In this document: one piece after another, positions 9,870 to 18,408 of the stretch | How positions within the stretch are numbered: the stretch's first letter is position 1 | Layout: the number at the start of each line of letters is the position of its first letter | Source of the DNA: Nakamurella flavida | GTDB taxonomy: Bacteria; Actinomycetota; Actinomycetes; Mycobacteriales; Nakamurellaceae | DNA length: 64,000 bases | Direction: 5' to 3' | NCBI RefSeq assembly: GCF_030811475.1 | Contig: NZ_JAUSQV010000001.1 | Location: 1,240,001 to 1,304,000 of the forward strand | Notes under the pieces: model-generated | Told to the model about the DNA's origin: nothing | Database searches by the model: none | The model's input: only the letters and a program-made list of their open reading frames with translations | Program-made: the position numbers and the translations under genes

Positions 9870-10293
9870 CGGACGTCTTTGATCCAGTGCCAGGCGGCTG
9901 CGGGTTCTCGGCGCAGCTCCGTCGACCATCGTGCCGTGCACGCCCGGAGAGCCGCTGCCCAATCCGCGTCGCGCGATGTGACCGTGCCCAGGTTCAGTTG
10001 TGTTGTCGCTGTCCCGACTTCCGGGGCAATCTCGCCGGGAGCCCGTTCACGGTTGTCAGCGCGGCACTCGATTCAACGACGGGATCGAGGAGGGCGAACG
10101 TGGCCTGCAGGGAGTTCATGCACCCACCGGTGGCCGCCCCCTCATGTTCTGTGGACTCGACCGACGACGGTGTATGACGCCGGAGCCTTCGCGACTCGCA
10201 CCGAGCACGGCACATTGCTTGCCGGTGGCCCGGCATCCCATCCGGCCCAGGTGGTCCATCGCTCGACCGTGTCGTTCTTCGGAGGGTGCTGAT
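9870..10293 (+). other. Gene-free stretch before the first GT-C-like gene
   Basis: These 424 bp show no frame with coding character on either strand. Base composition is visibly less G/C-rich than the flanks, as in the gene that follows. It presumably holds the promoter of the 10294 gene, but I cannot point to a convincing -35/-10 pair. Confidence 0.4.
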
Positions 10294-11613
10294 ATGTCGA
10301 CCAGAGCATTGATCACGCGTCCGGCCCATCATCAGGCATCAACCGATCGCGTGATCACCGCCCTGGTGTTGGTGGTGGGTTCCTTGCTCACATGGCTCCG
10401 CCTACCCGCCGGTGCGGGGGATTCCCTCTATGCGGAGGACGGCGCGCTCTTCGTCAAGAACTGGACTTCCGACAGCTCGTGGACGCTCCTGTTCGAACCC
10501 TACGCCGGTTATCAGCACTTCATCCCCCGGGTTGTCTCGGCCCTCGTGGTCAGTACGCTGCCCGTGACCGCGTTCGGCATGGCCATCACTTTCTTGAGCT
10601 GCGTCCTCGTCGGCGCCTGTGCTTCACTGACCTATCACTTCGCCCGAGATGTCGTCTCTTCGCGATGGGCCCGCACCGGCTTGGCCGGCATTCCCATCCT
10701 GCTTCCGCTTGCCGGCTACGAGCCCATCGGCAACCTGGCCAACTTCCACTGGTATGCGATGTATCTGATGCCCTGGGTGCTTCTCTCCATCCCCAGGTCT
10801 AACAGAGGCGCCTTCGCTACCGCATTTCTGGCTTTCGCCTTGGCGATGACGGAGCCCCAGACCTTGATATTCCTCCCGCTAGGCATCGTCCGTTGCTGGC
10901 GACCGACCCGGTCCAGGGTCGTGTTTAGTGGATTCCTGTTGGGAATGGCCGGACAACTATGGACCTTTCTGACCACCGACCGCCCGCGCGTACCCGGATC
11001 CCCCCCGATCCTCTCGACACTCGAGGGCTACTTGATCAACGCTCCGCTCATCGTCTTCACCGGTAACAGGGTCGACACCGGACGAGCCTTGCAGAACTTC
11101 GGGTGGTGGATCGCGTACGCGAGCCTGGCGCTCTTCATCGCCGGGGCCGTTGTGACCTTCGTCCTGGGTTCAGGCACGGTGCGACTGGTGATCCTTGCGT
11201 TGATCCTGGCTTCGGCTGCGTCGTGGATCGCCTCTTTCGTACTCAACAACCTGGTGCCCGGCTACTACAGCGAACTGACCCCGGAACAACTGGCTCTCCC
11301 GCCGATCTTCAGATGGGGCACGTCCGCTGGGATGCTGTTGTCGGCCGTCATTCCACTTCTTGCCGGCGTTCTCGCTGATCGCGGCGGCAGAGCATCTCGC
11401 ATTGCTCCGGTCCTGGTGCTGGGTCTCCTGGGCGTCATGGCACTCACCTTCCGCAGCGAGGACAACACGCGTGGCAGCGATACCCCGACCTGGACACAGG
11501 AAACGGATAGAGCTGGTCAGGTGTGCCGCACATCAGGCCTCCCGGAGGTTCAGGTGGGAGCCTCTCCACTGGCGTGGCGGTTCACACTCCCGTGCCCGCT
11601 GTTCGACGAGTGA
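10294..11613 (+). CDS. Polytopic membrane protein, GT-C glycosyltransferase-like
   Basis: The 439-residue product is mostly hydrophobic with about 9-11 predicted membrane segments. After the first segment comes an acidic motif, YAEDGALFV (E48, D49), then a loop with HFIPR, the arrangement seen in GT-C enzymes whose catalytic acid sits in the first outer loop. A polyprenyl-P-sugar-dependent transferase is therefore likely, but no named family is recognised. ATG 10294 has GGAGGG 7 nt upstream. Codon use (TTG, CTT, CGA, ATA) is less G/C-biased than in neighbours, which suggests transfer. The short C-terminal domain carries two cysteines. Confidence 0.6.
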   Translation: MSTRALITRPAHHQASTDRVITALVLVVGSLLTWLRLPAGAGDSLYAEDGALFVKNWTSDSSWTLLFEPYAGYQHFIPRVVSALVVSTLPVTAFGMAITFLSCVLVGACASLTYHFARDVVSSRWARTGLAGIPILLPLAGYEPIGNLANFHWYAMYLMPWVLLSIPRSNRGAFATAFLAFALAMTEPQTLIFLPLGIVRCWRPTRSRVVFSGFLLGMAGQLWTFLTTDRPRVPGSPPILSTLEGYLINAPLIVFTGNRVDTGRALQNFGWWIAYASLALFIAGAVVTFVLGSGTVRLVILALILASAASWIASFVLNNLVPGYYSELTPEQLALPPIFRWGTSAGMLLSAVIPLLAGVLADRGGRASRIAPVLVLGLLGVMALTFRSEDNTRGSDTPTWTQETDRAGQVCRTSGLPEVQVGASPLAWRFTLPCPLFDE

Positions 11614-11682
11614 CCCCTTCGCAGGATCGAGCTGCCCGGCCTCATCGTCAACAGGTGACCTCGAGGCCGAACGCAAAGTGAC

Positions 11683-11700
11683 GAACCGGCGCCGGTTCGA
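11683..11700. promoter_or_regulatory. Perfect 18-bp palindrome
   Basis: CGAACCGGCGCCGGTTCG reads the same on both strands and lies 57 bp upstream of a TACAGT -10-like hexamer in the 285-bp gap before the UDP-sugar dehydrogenase gene. It could be an operator or a hairpin ending the 10294 gene. The binding protein is unknown. Confidence 0.4.
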
Positions 11701-11752
11701 CACGGTCGACGAGCCGACGTGTCACGTCGCTCGGATCATTCTGGCGGGCAAT

Positions 11753-11771
11753 CCACTACAGTCGCCTAGCG
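11753..11771 (+). promoter_or_regulatory. Candidate promoter of the UDP-sugar dehydrogenase operon
   Basis: A -10-like TACAGT (11757-11762) lies in a 19-bp string that matches 16 of 19 positions with 15628-15646, upstream of the second GT-C-like gene. The shared core is CCACTA-S-AGTCGCC. No good -35 is visible at 17 bp. The implied leader is about 130 nt. Confidence 0.35.
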
Positions 11772-11898
11772 CTGATCCTGCCGGATCGGCGACGCCGGCA
11801 CAGCGCCGAACGTTCCGTAGGGCAGCGTGAGCCGGGTACCGGACCCGGGTCTTATCTGCACGTACGCGCGGCGTGACGCTTGGAAAGGGCTCGTTCCC

Positions 11899-13107
11899 AT
11901 GATCTCAGTCGGACTGGAGTTCACCCACGACGTCGTCGTAGTGGGTGGAGCCGGACACGTCGGTCTCCCGCTGGCCATCGCGTTCGCCGACCGCGGCGCG
12001 AAGGTAGTCATCTACGACCTGAGCCCCACGGCGGTGGAGGGCATCAACTCGGGACGCCTGCCGTTCCTGGAGCCAGGCGCCGGTCCGATGCTGGAAGCCG
12101 CGCTCGCGGCCGGCCGGCTCGAGGCCAGCACCGACCCCGCTGTCGTGGGCCGGGCCGAGAACATCGTGGTGGTCATCGGGACGCCCGTTGATGAACACCT
12201 GAACCCGGACGCGACGACCATCCCCCGCGCCCTGTCGACCTGTGCCCCATTCTTCCGCGACGGACAGCTGCTCGTCCTCCGCAGCACCGTGTACCCGGGG
12301 GTCACCGCCCTGGTGGAGCGGATGATCGCCGGCCTGGGCCTGGAGATCGACGTCGCGTTCTGCCCCGAGCGCATCGCCGAGCACAAGGCGATGACCGAAC
12401 TGTTCAGCCTGCCCCAGCTGATCTCGGCGCGCACAGAGCAGGGTCGCAAGCGGGCCGGGATGCTGTTCGGCCAGCTCACCGACACCCTGGTGCCCCTTGA
12501 GCCCGAGGAGGCCGAGCTGGCCAAACTCTTCACCAACACCTGGCGGTACATCAAGTTCGCGGCGGCGAACCAGTTCTACATGATGGCCAACGACCGAGGT
12601 CTGGACTTCGAGAAGATCCGCGCCGCACTGTCCCTGGACTACCCGCGGGCCGCGGACCTACCCGGGGCGGGTTTCGCCGCGGGGCCGTGTCTGTTCAAGG
12701 ACACCATGCAGCTGGCGGCGTTCAGTGACAACCAATTCTCCCTGGGTCATTCCGCGATGCTCGTGAACGAAGGTCTGCCGCTATACGTGGTGAGCCGGCT
12801 CGAGCAGCGGTTTGACCTGGCCACGATGACCGTCGGCATCCTGGGCATGGCGTTCAAGGGCGGGTCCGACGACATCCGCGCCAGCCTGTCCTACAAGCTG
12901 CGCCGGGTGCTCTCCTTCCGGGCCGGCGCCGTGCTGACCACCGATCCGCACGTCACCGTCGACCCGTCGCTCACCGACCTGGACACCGTGCTCGAACAAG
13001 CTGATCTGCTGATCATCGCCACCCCGCATGGCGAGTACCGCGATCTGATCACCGACAAGCCGGTGATCGACATCTGGAACATGCTGGGCAACGGGGTGAA
13101 GGTGTGA
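11899..13107 (+). CDS. UDP-glucose/UDP-ManNAc-type 6-dehydrogenase
   Basis: This family oxidises C6 of a nucleotide sugar to a uronic acid in two NAD-dependent steps. The 402-residue product has an N-terminal Rossmann motif GGAGHVG (16-22), a central helical domain and the catalytic cysteine in GPCLFKDT, followed by the C-terminal UDP-binding domain with GMAFKGGSDDIR. The shape is closest to the WecC/WbpA (UDP-N-acetylmannosamine or UDP-GlcNAc) dehydrogenases, but substrate is not proven. ATG 11899 is chosen over an open frame beginning at 11827 because homology starts there and GGAAAGG lies about 10 nt upstream. It is GTGA-coupled to the next gene. Confidence 0.82.
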   Translation: MISVGLEFTHDVVVVGGAGHVGLPLAIAFADRGAKVVIYDLSPTAVEGINSGRLPFLEPGAGPMLEAALAAGRLEASTDPAVVGRAENIVVVIGTPVDEHLNPDATTIPRALSTCAPFFRDGQLLVLRSTVYPGVTALVERMIAGLGLEIDVAFCPERIAEHKAMTELFSLPQLISARTEQGRKRAGMLFGQLTDTLVPLEPEEAELAKLFTNTWRYIKFAAANQFYMMANDRGLDFEKIRAALSLDYPRAADLPGAGFAAGPCLFKDTMQLAAFSDNQFSLGHSAMLVNEGLPLYVVSRLEQRFDLATMTVGILGMAFKGGSDDIRASLSYKLRRVLSFRAGAVLTTDPHVTVDPSLTDLDTVLEQADLLIIATPHGEYRDLITDKPVIDIWNMLGNGVKV

Positions 13108-13952
13108 TCCCGACCCACCGACCTCGGGTCTCGGTGGTGATTCCGGCGTACAACGAGGGCCCGGACATCGAGGCGCCGCTGGCCCGGGTGTTCGAAGCCG
13201 TCCAGCTCGACTGCGAGATCGTCGTCGTCGTCGACTTCCCCGAGGACACCACCGTTCCCGTCATCGAGAAGATGGCCCGTGCCGAGCCCCGGGTCCGCGT
13301 CGCGGTCAGCACCTACGGGCGCGGTCCGGCCAACGCGATCCGGTACGGCATCGACGTGGCCGTGGCCGACACCGTCGTGGTGACCATGGCCGACGGCTGC
13401 GACGACCCGCGCCAGATCGACGACCTGGTCCGCCTCGTCGAGCGCGGCGTCGTCGTCGCCGCGGCGTCCCGGTACATGCCAGGCGGCCAGCAGGTCGGCG
13501 GCCCGCTGTTCAAGTCCAGCCTGTCCCGGCTCGCCGGGCGGTCGCTGCACACCTTCGCCCGCATCGGTACCCGGGACGCGACCAACTCCTTCAAGGCCTA
13601 CGACCGGCACTTCGTGCAGGACGTGGGCATCGACTCCCGGGCCGGCTTCGAGATCGGCCTCGAACTCACCGCCAAGGCCCGGCGCATGGGCCGTCCGGTC
13701 GCCGAGATCCCCACCATCTGGCTCGACCGGCAGGCCGGGGTCTCGAACTTCAAGCTCCTGCAGTGGATGCCGGCCTACCTGCGCTGGTACCGGTTCGCCT
13801 ACGGCCCCCGCCTGGACCTGGCCACCCTGCGGTCGGAATCGACCGCGATCACCGCCGAGAACACCCCACCCACTGACGGTTCCCCCGTCACGGCCGCCGA
13901 CACCCCGGCCGGTCGCCCGACCACGCAACAGAACGGACAGGATCCTCGATGA
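13104..13952 (+). CDS. Family 2 glycosyltransferase
   Basis: The 282-residue product begins with VSVVIPAYNEG, the GT-A signature, and has an acidic MADGCDD segment where the DXD metal site is expected. It resembles DPM1/ArnC-like enzymes but lacks clear C-terminal membrane helices, so it is probably a soluble or peripheral transferase acting on a lipid carrier. The GTG start overlaps the dehydrogenase stop (GTGA), and its own stop overlaps the epimerase start (ATGA). The three genes form one translational unit, presumably making and attaching the same uronic or deoxy sugar. Confidence 0.8.
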   Translation: MIPTHRPRVSVVIPAYNEGPDIEAPLARVFEAVQLDCEIVVVVDFPEDTTVPVIEKMARAEPRVRVAVSTYGRGPANAIRYGIDVAVADTVVVTMADGCDDPRQIDDLVRLVERGVVVAAASRYMPGGQQVGGPLFKSSLSRLAGRSLHTFARIGTRDATNSFKAYDRHFVQDVGIDSRAGFEIGLELTAKARRMGRPVAEIPTIWLDRQAGVSNFKLLQWMPAYLRWYRFAYGPRLDLATLRSESTAITAENTPPTDGSPVTAADTPAGRPTTQQNGQDPR

Positions 13953-15010
13953 GCTCCCCCACGGAAAGTCCCGCCTCGGGCACCAAGGAAAAGGTCCTGG
14001 TCTCCGGGTCCGCCGGTTTCATCGGCGGGTACGTCGTCGAGGAGCTCCTGCGCCGCGGGTACTCCGTCGTCGGCATCGACAACTACTCGAAGTACGGCCC
14101 GGTCTCCAAGTCCTACGACGACCACCCCGATTACAACCTGATCAAGGGTGATGTCGAGGACACCGAGCTGATGACCGAGCTGCTGGTGGACTGCGACCAC
14201 TTCATCGCCGGTGCCGCCCTCATCGGCGGTATCTCCTACTTCCACACCTACGCCTACGACCTGCTCGCCAAGAACGAGCGGATCATCGCCTCGTCCTGCG
14301 ACGCCGCGATCACCGCGCACAAGGCCGGCCGCCTCAAGAAGGTCACCTACCTCTCGTCCTCGATGGTCTTCGAGTCCACCGAGACCTGGCCCTCCCGTGA
14401 GGGTGACGAGCGCAAGGTGCCGCCGCCCCTGTCCTCCTACGGGTTCCAGAAGCTGGCCGTGGAGTACTTCGCGCGCGCCGCCTGGGATCAGTACAAGCTG
14501 CCCTACACGATCGTCCGGCCCTTCAACTGCGTCGGGATCGGCGAGTCTCGCGCCCTCGGCGACGTCGAGATCGACTCGGGCAACGTGAAGCTCGCGATGA
14601 GCCACGTCGTCCCCGACCTCGTGCAGAAGGTGGTCAAGGGCCAGGATCCGCTGCACATCCTCGGCGAGGGCAACCAGATCCGGCACTACACCTACGGTGG
14701 CGACCTGGCCCGCGGCATCGTCGAGGCGATGAGCAACCCGGCGGCGCTCAACGACGACTTCAACCTGTCCACCGCCGACGGGCACACCGTCGTGCAGCTG
14801 GCCGAGATCATCTGGCGCAAGGTCAACGGACCGGACAAGCCGATGACCCTGGAGCACGAGCCGGCGTTCGAGTACGACGTGCAGCGTCGTGTGCCCGCGG
14901 TCGAGAAGGCCCGCGAGACCCTCGGTTTCGAGGCCACCACCAAGCTCGAGGACATGTTGGACGAGGTCATCCCGTGGATCGAGCAGGCCATGAAGGACGG
15001 CACGATCTAG
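13949..15010 (+). CDS. NAD-dependent nucleotide-sugar epimerase/dehydratase
   Basis: An extended short-chain dehydrogenase of 353 residues. It has the NAD motif GSAGFIGG (20-27), a conserved SSS before the active site, and the catalytic YGFQK (YxxxK). Such enzymes act on UDP- or dTDP/GDP-sugars (4-epimerisation, decarboxylation or 4,6-dehydration). With the dehydrogenase and glycosyltransferase upstream in the same coupled unit, a uronic-acid 4-epimerase or UDP-xylose-type synthase is plausible, but this is inference. ATG start in an ATGA overlap. Confidence 0.8.
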   Translation: MSSPTESPASGTKEKVLVSGSAGFIGGYVVEELLRRGYSVVGIDNYSKYGPVSKSYDDHPDYNLIKGDVEDTELMTELLVDCDHFIAGAALIGGISYFHTYAYDLLAKNERIIASSCDAAITAHKAGRLKKVTYLSSSMVFESTETWPSREGDERKVPPPLSSYGFQKLAVEYFARAAWDQYKLPYTIVRPFNCVGIGESRALGDVEIDSGNVKLAMSHVVPDLVQKVVKGQDPLHILGEGNQIRHYTYGGDLARGIVEAMSNPAALNDDFNLSTADGHTVVQLAEIIWRKVNGPDKPMTLEHEPAFEYDVQRRVPAVEKARETLGFEATTKLEDMLDEVIPWIEQAMKDGTI

Positions 15011-15786
15011 TTGTGATCTCCGCGTCGCCAGTCGGGATCGTGTCGGTCGACACGGTCCCGGCGGGTGCCGCGGAACGTGCCGACCGATGGATTCTCGTCC
15101 ATCTCGGCATCCTGCTCGCGCCGCCGTCGTCCCGTTCGTGCCCGACCGCGGCCAGTAATTCACCGGCGACGACTGGCACTGGGCACGGCGAAGCTGACCG
15201 CGCTGACCGCCCCGGGCGGAATCCCGGTCGACGCAGCCTTCCTGCGAGCCCGCCTTGCCCTGCAGGTCGTTGTTGACCCGGACCATCCGGGATCGGACAC
15301 CGCCGGGCCGGCCGAGCTCGGGCCCGTCCTGTCACTCCCGGATGTCGGCGAAGACGTCCAGACCCTTCTTCTCGACGCAGGATGCCTGTGTGCGACCAGT
15401 GCAACGGAGCAGACCGTGCACCTCCTCCTCCGGGAGGGGTGACTCGGTTCATCCTCGGATCCGATCAGCTCAAGAACCGCGCCCTGCGCGTGGTCGGGGG
15501 CAACCTACGCAGCGCACCGCGCACCGCGCACCACGCAAGTGCGGGTAGTTCTCCCTACGGACCTGGTGCTGTCCCCGCGGCGCGACCGACGCGCCGCACT
15601 ACGATCGGACCGCCGGCGCGGATGGGCCCACTAGAGTCGCCAGGCGTCGTCGGCGATCGAACGCTAATGCCTCCCGCGCGGGGGGCTTCTGGGCGCCGAG
15701 TGCGCCGTCCGGGGGCGGACGGCGCCGGACCCACTGCTGTCCGGCGTGACAGGGCCACGCGACCGAGCGAAGGGTGCCGCCTTACC
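15011..15786 (+). other. 776-bp stretch without a convincing gene
   Basis: Between the epimerase and the second GT-C-like gene no complete gene is convincing. A frame from GTG 15065 to 15442 has fair G/C third positions in its second half (about 15170-15440) and could be a degraded or very divergent short gene; no family is recognised. A TAGAGT -10-like site occurs near the right end. Confidence 0.35.
15628..15646 (+). promoter_or_regulatory. Candidate promoter of the second GT-C-like gene
   Basis: A -10-like TAGAGT (15632-15637) sits in a string matching 16 of 19 positions with the candidate promoter at 11753-11771. The implied leader is about 140 nt. The shared sequence suggests common regulation of the glycan genes; no -35 is evident. 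Confidence 0.35.
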
Positions 15787-17586
15787 ATGACCTCCGCCCG
15801 ATCCGGTCCCCCGTCCAGCTCCACCCCGCTGGTACATGCGGGCCGACAGGATCCGGATGCGGACAGAGGGTCGACGACCCCGGAAGCAACGCCCGAAGGG
15901 ATGTCGCGACTGATGCGGCGCCGGTGGCTGACCGTCCACCTGGCCACCCTGATCGCCGCCGCGGGCTGGCTGTTCTGGTCGAACCGGAAGCAGTACTTCT
16001 TCGGTGACGACTGGGAGTTCCTGGTCAACCGCGGTCTGGCCCATCCGACCCTCAACCTGTTCATCCCGCACAACGAGCACTGGTCGACGGTCCCGCTGCT
16101 GGTGTACGCCTTCATGCGCAACACCGTCGGCCTCGGCACGCTGTGGCCGTTCGTCATCATCCTCATCGCCGTGCACCTTTCGCTCACCCACTTCCTGTGG
16201 CGGGTGTTCCTGCGGTCCGGCGTCCCGGCCCCGCTGGCCACCGCGGCGGCCCTGCTCTTCGCCCTGCTCGGGGCGGGCAGCGAGAACCTGTTGTGGACTT
16301 TCCAGATCGGCTTCATCGGCAGCATCGCGTGCGGGTGGGCCGCCGTGCTGCTGGTCGACCACACCGACACCCGGCTCTCCCGGCGGGACGGTGTCGCGGC
16401 CGGGCTGCTCGTCGTGTCCCTGGCCTGCTCCGGGATCGGCGTCCCCGCCGTCGCCCTGGCCGGGTTGGTGGTCCTGGCCCGGTCGCGGTCGCTCCTGCGG
16501 CCCCTGGTCGTGGGGGGTGTCCCCACCGCGGTCTTCGTGGCCTGGTACTTCATCGGGGAGAAGCTGCCACCGGCTCCCGGTCCCTCCGCGTGGGATTCCG
16601 GCCCGGTCGCTCTCCTGAAGTTCATCGCCCGGGGTTTCCTGGAGGCGATCGAGGCCACGACCGGCCTCCCGCGGCCGGTGGCGGGTGTGCTGCTGGTGGC
16701 CGCCGCGGGATGGGCGGTCGTGCTGACCCTCCGGGTCGTCCGACGGTCGGCCGACAGCGAGCGGTGCATCCCGGCGCTGGCCGGGTTGCTCGCCGGCGTC
16801 GCCTTCTACGGCCTGTCCGGTTTCGGCCGGGCCACCGCGATGTCCTCCCGGTACTTCTACGTCTGCATGGCCTTCGTCCTGCCCGCCCTGATCCTGGCGC
16901 TGTGGCATCTGCTGAGGCTGCTCGGTCGACGGGTGGGACCGCTGGTCGGCGTGCTCCTCCTCGTGCCCGTGCTCGTGCACAACCTGGTGCTGCTCGCGGA
17001 CACCGCCGAGCACGACGGGGTGCGGGAGACGACCCTGCGGTCGTTGATCCTGGGTACCGCCGAGCTGGTCGGGGACGGGGAACCGATCCTCAGCACGACC
17101 GTCGAACCTCTGCAGAACCCCGACCTCACCGTGGCCAAGCTGACCGAGCTGGTGGCCGCCGGCAATCTCCCCGCCGACGAGGCGACCCCCGAGGACCTGC
17201 TCCGTGCCCGCCTGCAGGGGCAGGTGTCCGAGACGGACGGCACGCCGCTGCCGACCCCGTCGGCGCCGATGGGCCTCGCCCCGGTCGCCGACGGGCAGAA
17301 CCTGACGGTCACCGCCGCCGACCCGGGCTGCGTGACCGCCGTCAGCGACACCGCCGACCCGATCCGGCTGACCGCACCCGGGTCCAGGACCGACATCACC
17401 GTGCAGTCGTCCGCGGACGCGACGCTGCGGTACTCGATCACCTCCGACGGGCGGCGCAGCCCCCAGGAGCGGGACCTCGTCCTGACCGCGGGCACACCGG
17501 ACCTGGTCACGTCCGTCCTCCCCGAGGGGACGACGTTGGCGATCATGGTTCCGGCGGCGGGGCTGGTGGTCTGCGGCGTGCGCTGA
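15787..17586 (+). CDS. Polytopic membrane protein, GT-C glycosyltransferase-like
   Basis: The 599-residue product has a short cytoplasmic N-terminus, about 10-11 membrane segments, and a C-terminal outer domain of about 170 residues. After the first membrane helix lies FFGDDWEFL (D74, D75) and then HNEHW, a layout expected of GT-C transferases that use polyprenyl-P-sugars. It parallels the protein at 10294-11613 (YAEDG, HFIPR) though similarity is low. ATG 15787 is the likely start; ATG 15901 just before the first helix is an alternative. A lipid-linked donor could come from the synthase at 9060-9869. Confidence 0.6.
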   Translation: MTSARSGPPSSSTPLVHAGRQDPDADRGSTTPEATPEGMSRLMRRRWLTVHLATLIAAAGWLFWSNRKQYFFGDDWEFLVNRGLAHPTLNLFIPHNEHWSTVPLLVYAFMRNTVGLGTLWPFVIILIAVHLSLTHFLWRVFLRSGVPAPLATAAALLFALLGAGSENLLWTFQIGFIGSIACGWAAVLLVDHTDTRLSRRDGVAAGLLVVSLACSGIGVPAVALAGLVVLARSRSLLRPLVVGGVPTAVFVAWYFIGEKLPPAPGPSAWDSGPVALLKFIARGFLEAIEATTGLPRPVAGVLLVAAAGWAVVLTLRVVRRSADSERCIPALAGLLAGVAFYGLSGFGRATAMSSRYFYVCMAFVLPALILALWHLLRLLGRRVGPLVGVLLLVPVLVHNLVLLADTAEHDGVRETTLRSLILGTAELVGDGEPILSTTVEPLQNPDLTVAKLTELVAAGNLPADEATPEDLLRARLQGQVSETDGTPLPTPSAPMGLAPVADGQNLTVTAADPGCVTAVSDTADPIRLTAPGSRTDITVQSSADATLRYSITSDGRRSPQERDLVLTAGTPDLVTSVLPEGTTLAIMVPAAGLVVCGVR

Positions 17587-17621
17587 GCCGGAGGGGGGAA
17601 GCGCCGGGGCCGGACCGCTGC

Positions 17622-18170
17622 TCAGCGGCCGGACTGCACCGGGTGGTCGCCGTGGTGGGCGACCTCGTCCGCGACGGCCTCGGTGGCGCTCATCGGGACC
17701 TCCCGCTGGTGGGTGAAGACGAAGCGCTGGTAGGTCCAGAAGCGGAACGCGGTGGCGGCGACCAGGCCGACGCCGTTGGCCGCGATGTTGACCTCCAGGG
17801 GCGAGTCCAGACCCAGCAGATCCCGGGACACCCACAGGATGACCAGCGTGATGCCCAGTCCCAGCGTGCAGGTGAGGACGAACAGGGCGAGCTCGTGGGG
17901 TGCGTTGGGCCGACGGGTGTGCCGGAACGTCCAGTAGCGGTTGCCCAGCCACGAGACGACCGTGGCGACCGCGGTGCTGGCGATCTTGGCCTGGATCGGG
18001 TGGCCGTCCAGCAGCGGATCGTCACCGGCGTAGGAGAAGACGTTGAACAGTCCGACGTCGACGGTGAAGGCGATGAGGCCGACCACGCCGAACTTCGCGA
18101 GCTGCTGGTAGAGCGACCGCCAGAGCCCGCCGAGCCGGCTCGTCAGGGACCGGGCGCGGGGGGACATCAT
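17622..18170 (-). CDS. GtrA-family membrane protein
   Basis: GtrA proteins are small four-helix membrane proteins thought to flip polyprenyl-phosphate-linked sugars. The 182-residue product shows four hydrophobic segments, the family features FGVVGLIAFTVDVG in helix 1, GNRYWTFRH after helix 2, and FWTYQRFVF after helix 4. It sits convergent with the second GT-C-like gene and is likely part of the same pathway. The ATG at 18170 is preceded by TAGGAT and 6 nt, so the mRNA is probably leaderless. Confidence 0.85.
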   Translation of the reverse strand: MMSPRARSLTSRLGGLWRSLYQQLAKFGVVGLIAFTVDVGLFNVFSYAGDDPLLDGHPIQAKIASTAVATVVSWLGNRYWTFRHTRRPNAPHELALFVLTCTLGLGITLVILWVSRDLLGLDSPLEVNIAANGVGLVAATAFRFWTYQRFVFTHQREVPMSATEAVADEVAHHGDHPVQSGR

Positions 18171-18176
18171 TTCCGC

Positions 18177-18182
18177 ATCCTA
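18177..18182 (-). promoter_or_regulatory. -10 element of a leaderless gtrA promoter
   Basis: TAGGAT on the minus strand ends 6 nt before ATG 18170, which places transcription start at or next to the start codon. No Shine-Dalgarno is present. Confidence 0.5.
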
Positions 18183-18408
18183 ACGGCGGAGGAACGGCCC
18201 CTCCCCGTCGCGACGCGGGGTTTCCCCGGCCCGTCCGGTCACACCGACGGGGGGCCCGCGGGTCCGTGCGGGCCCGTCGCACCGTGGGGACCGTCCCGAC
18301 ATCCGGGACGCGCGCGGCGCACCCCTGGCAGACTGGACGACGCACCAGTCGGCGCGACCGCACGTCGGGCGGCTGGGGAGAACACCGGAGCAGACTCGGA
18401 GGACACCC

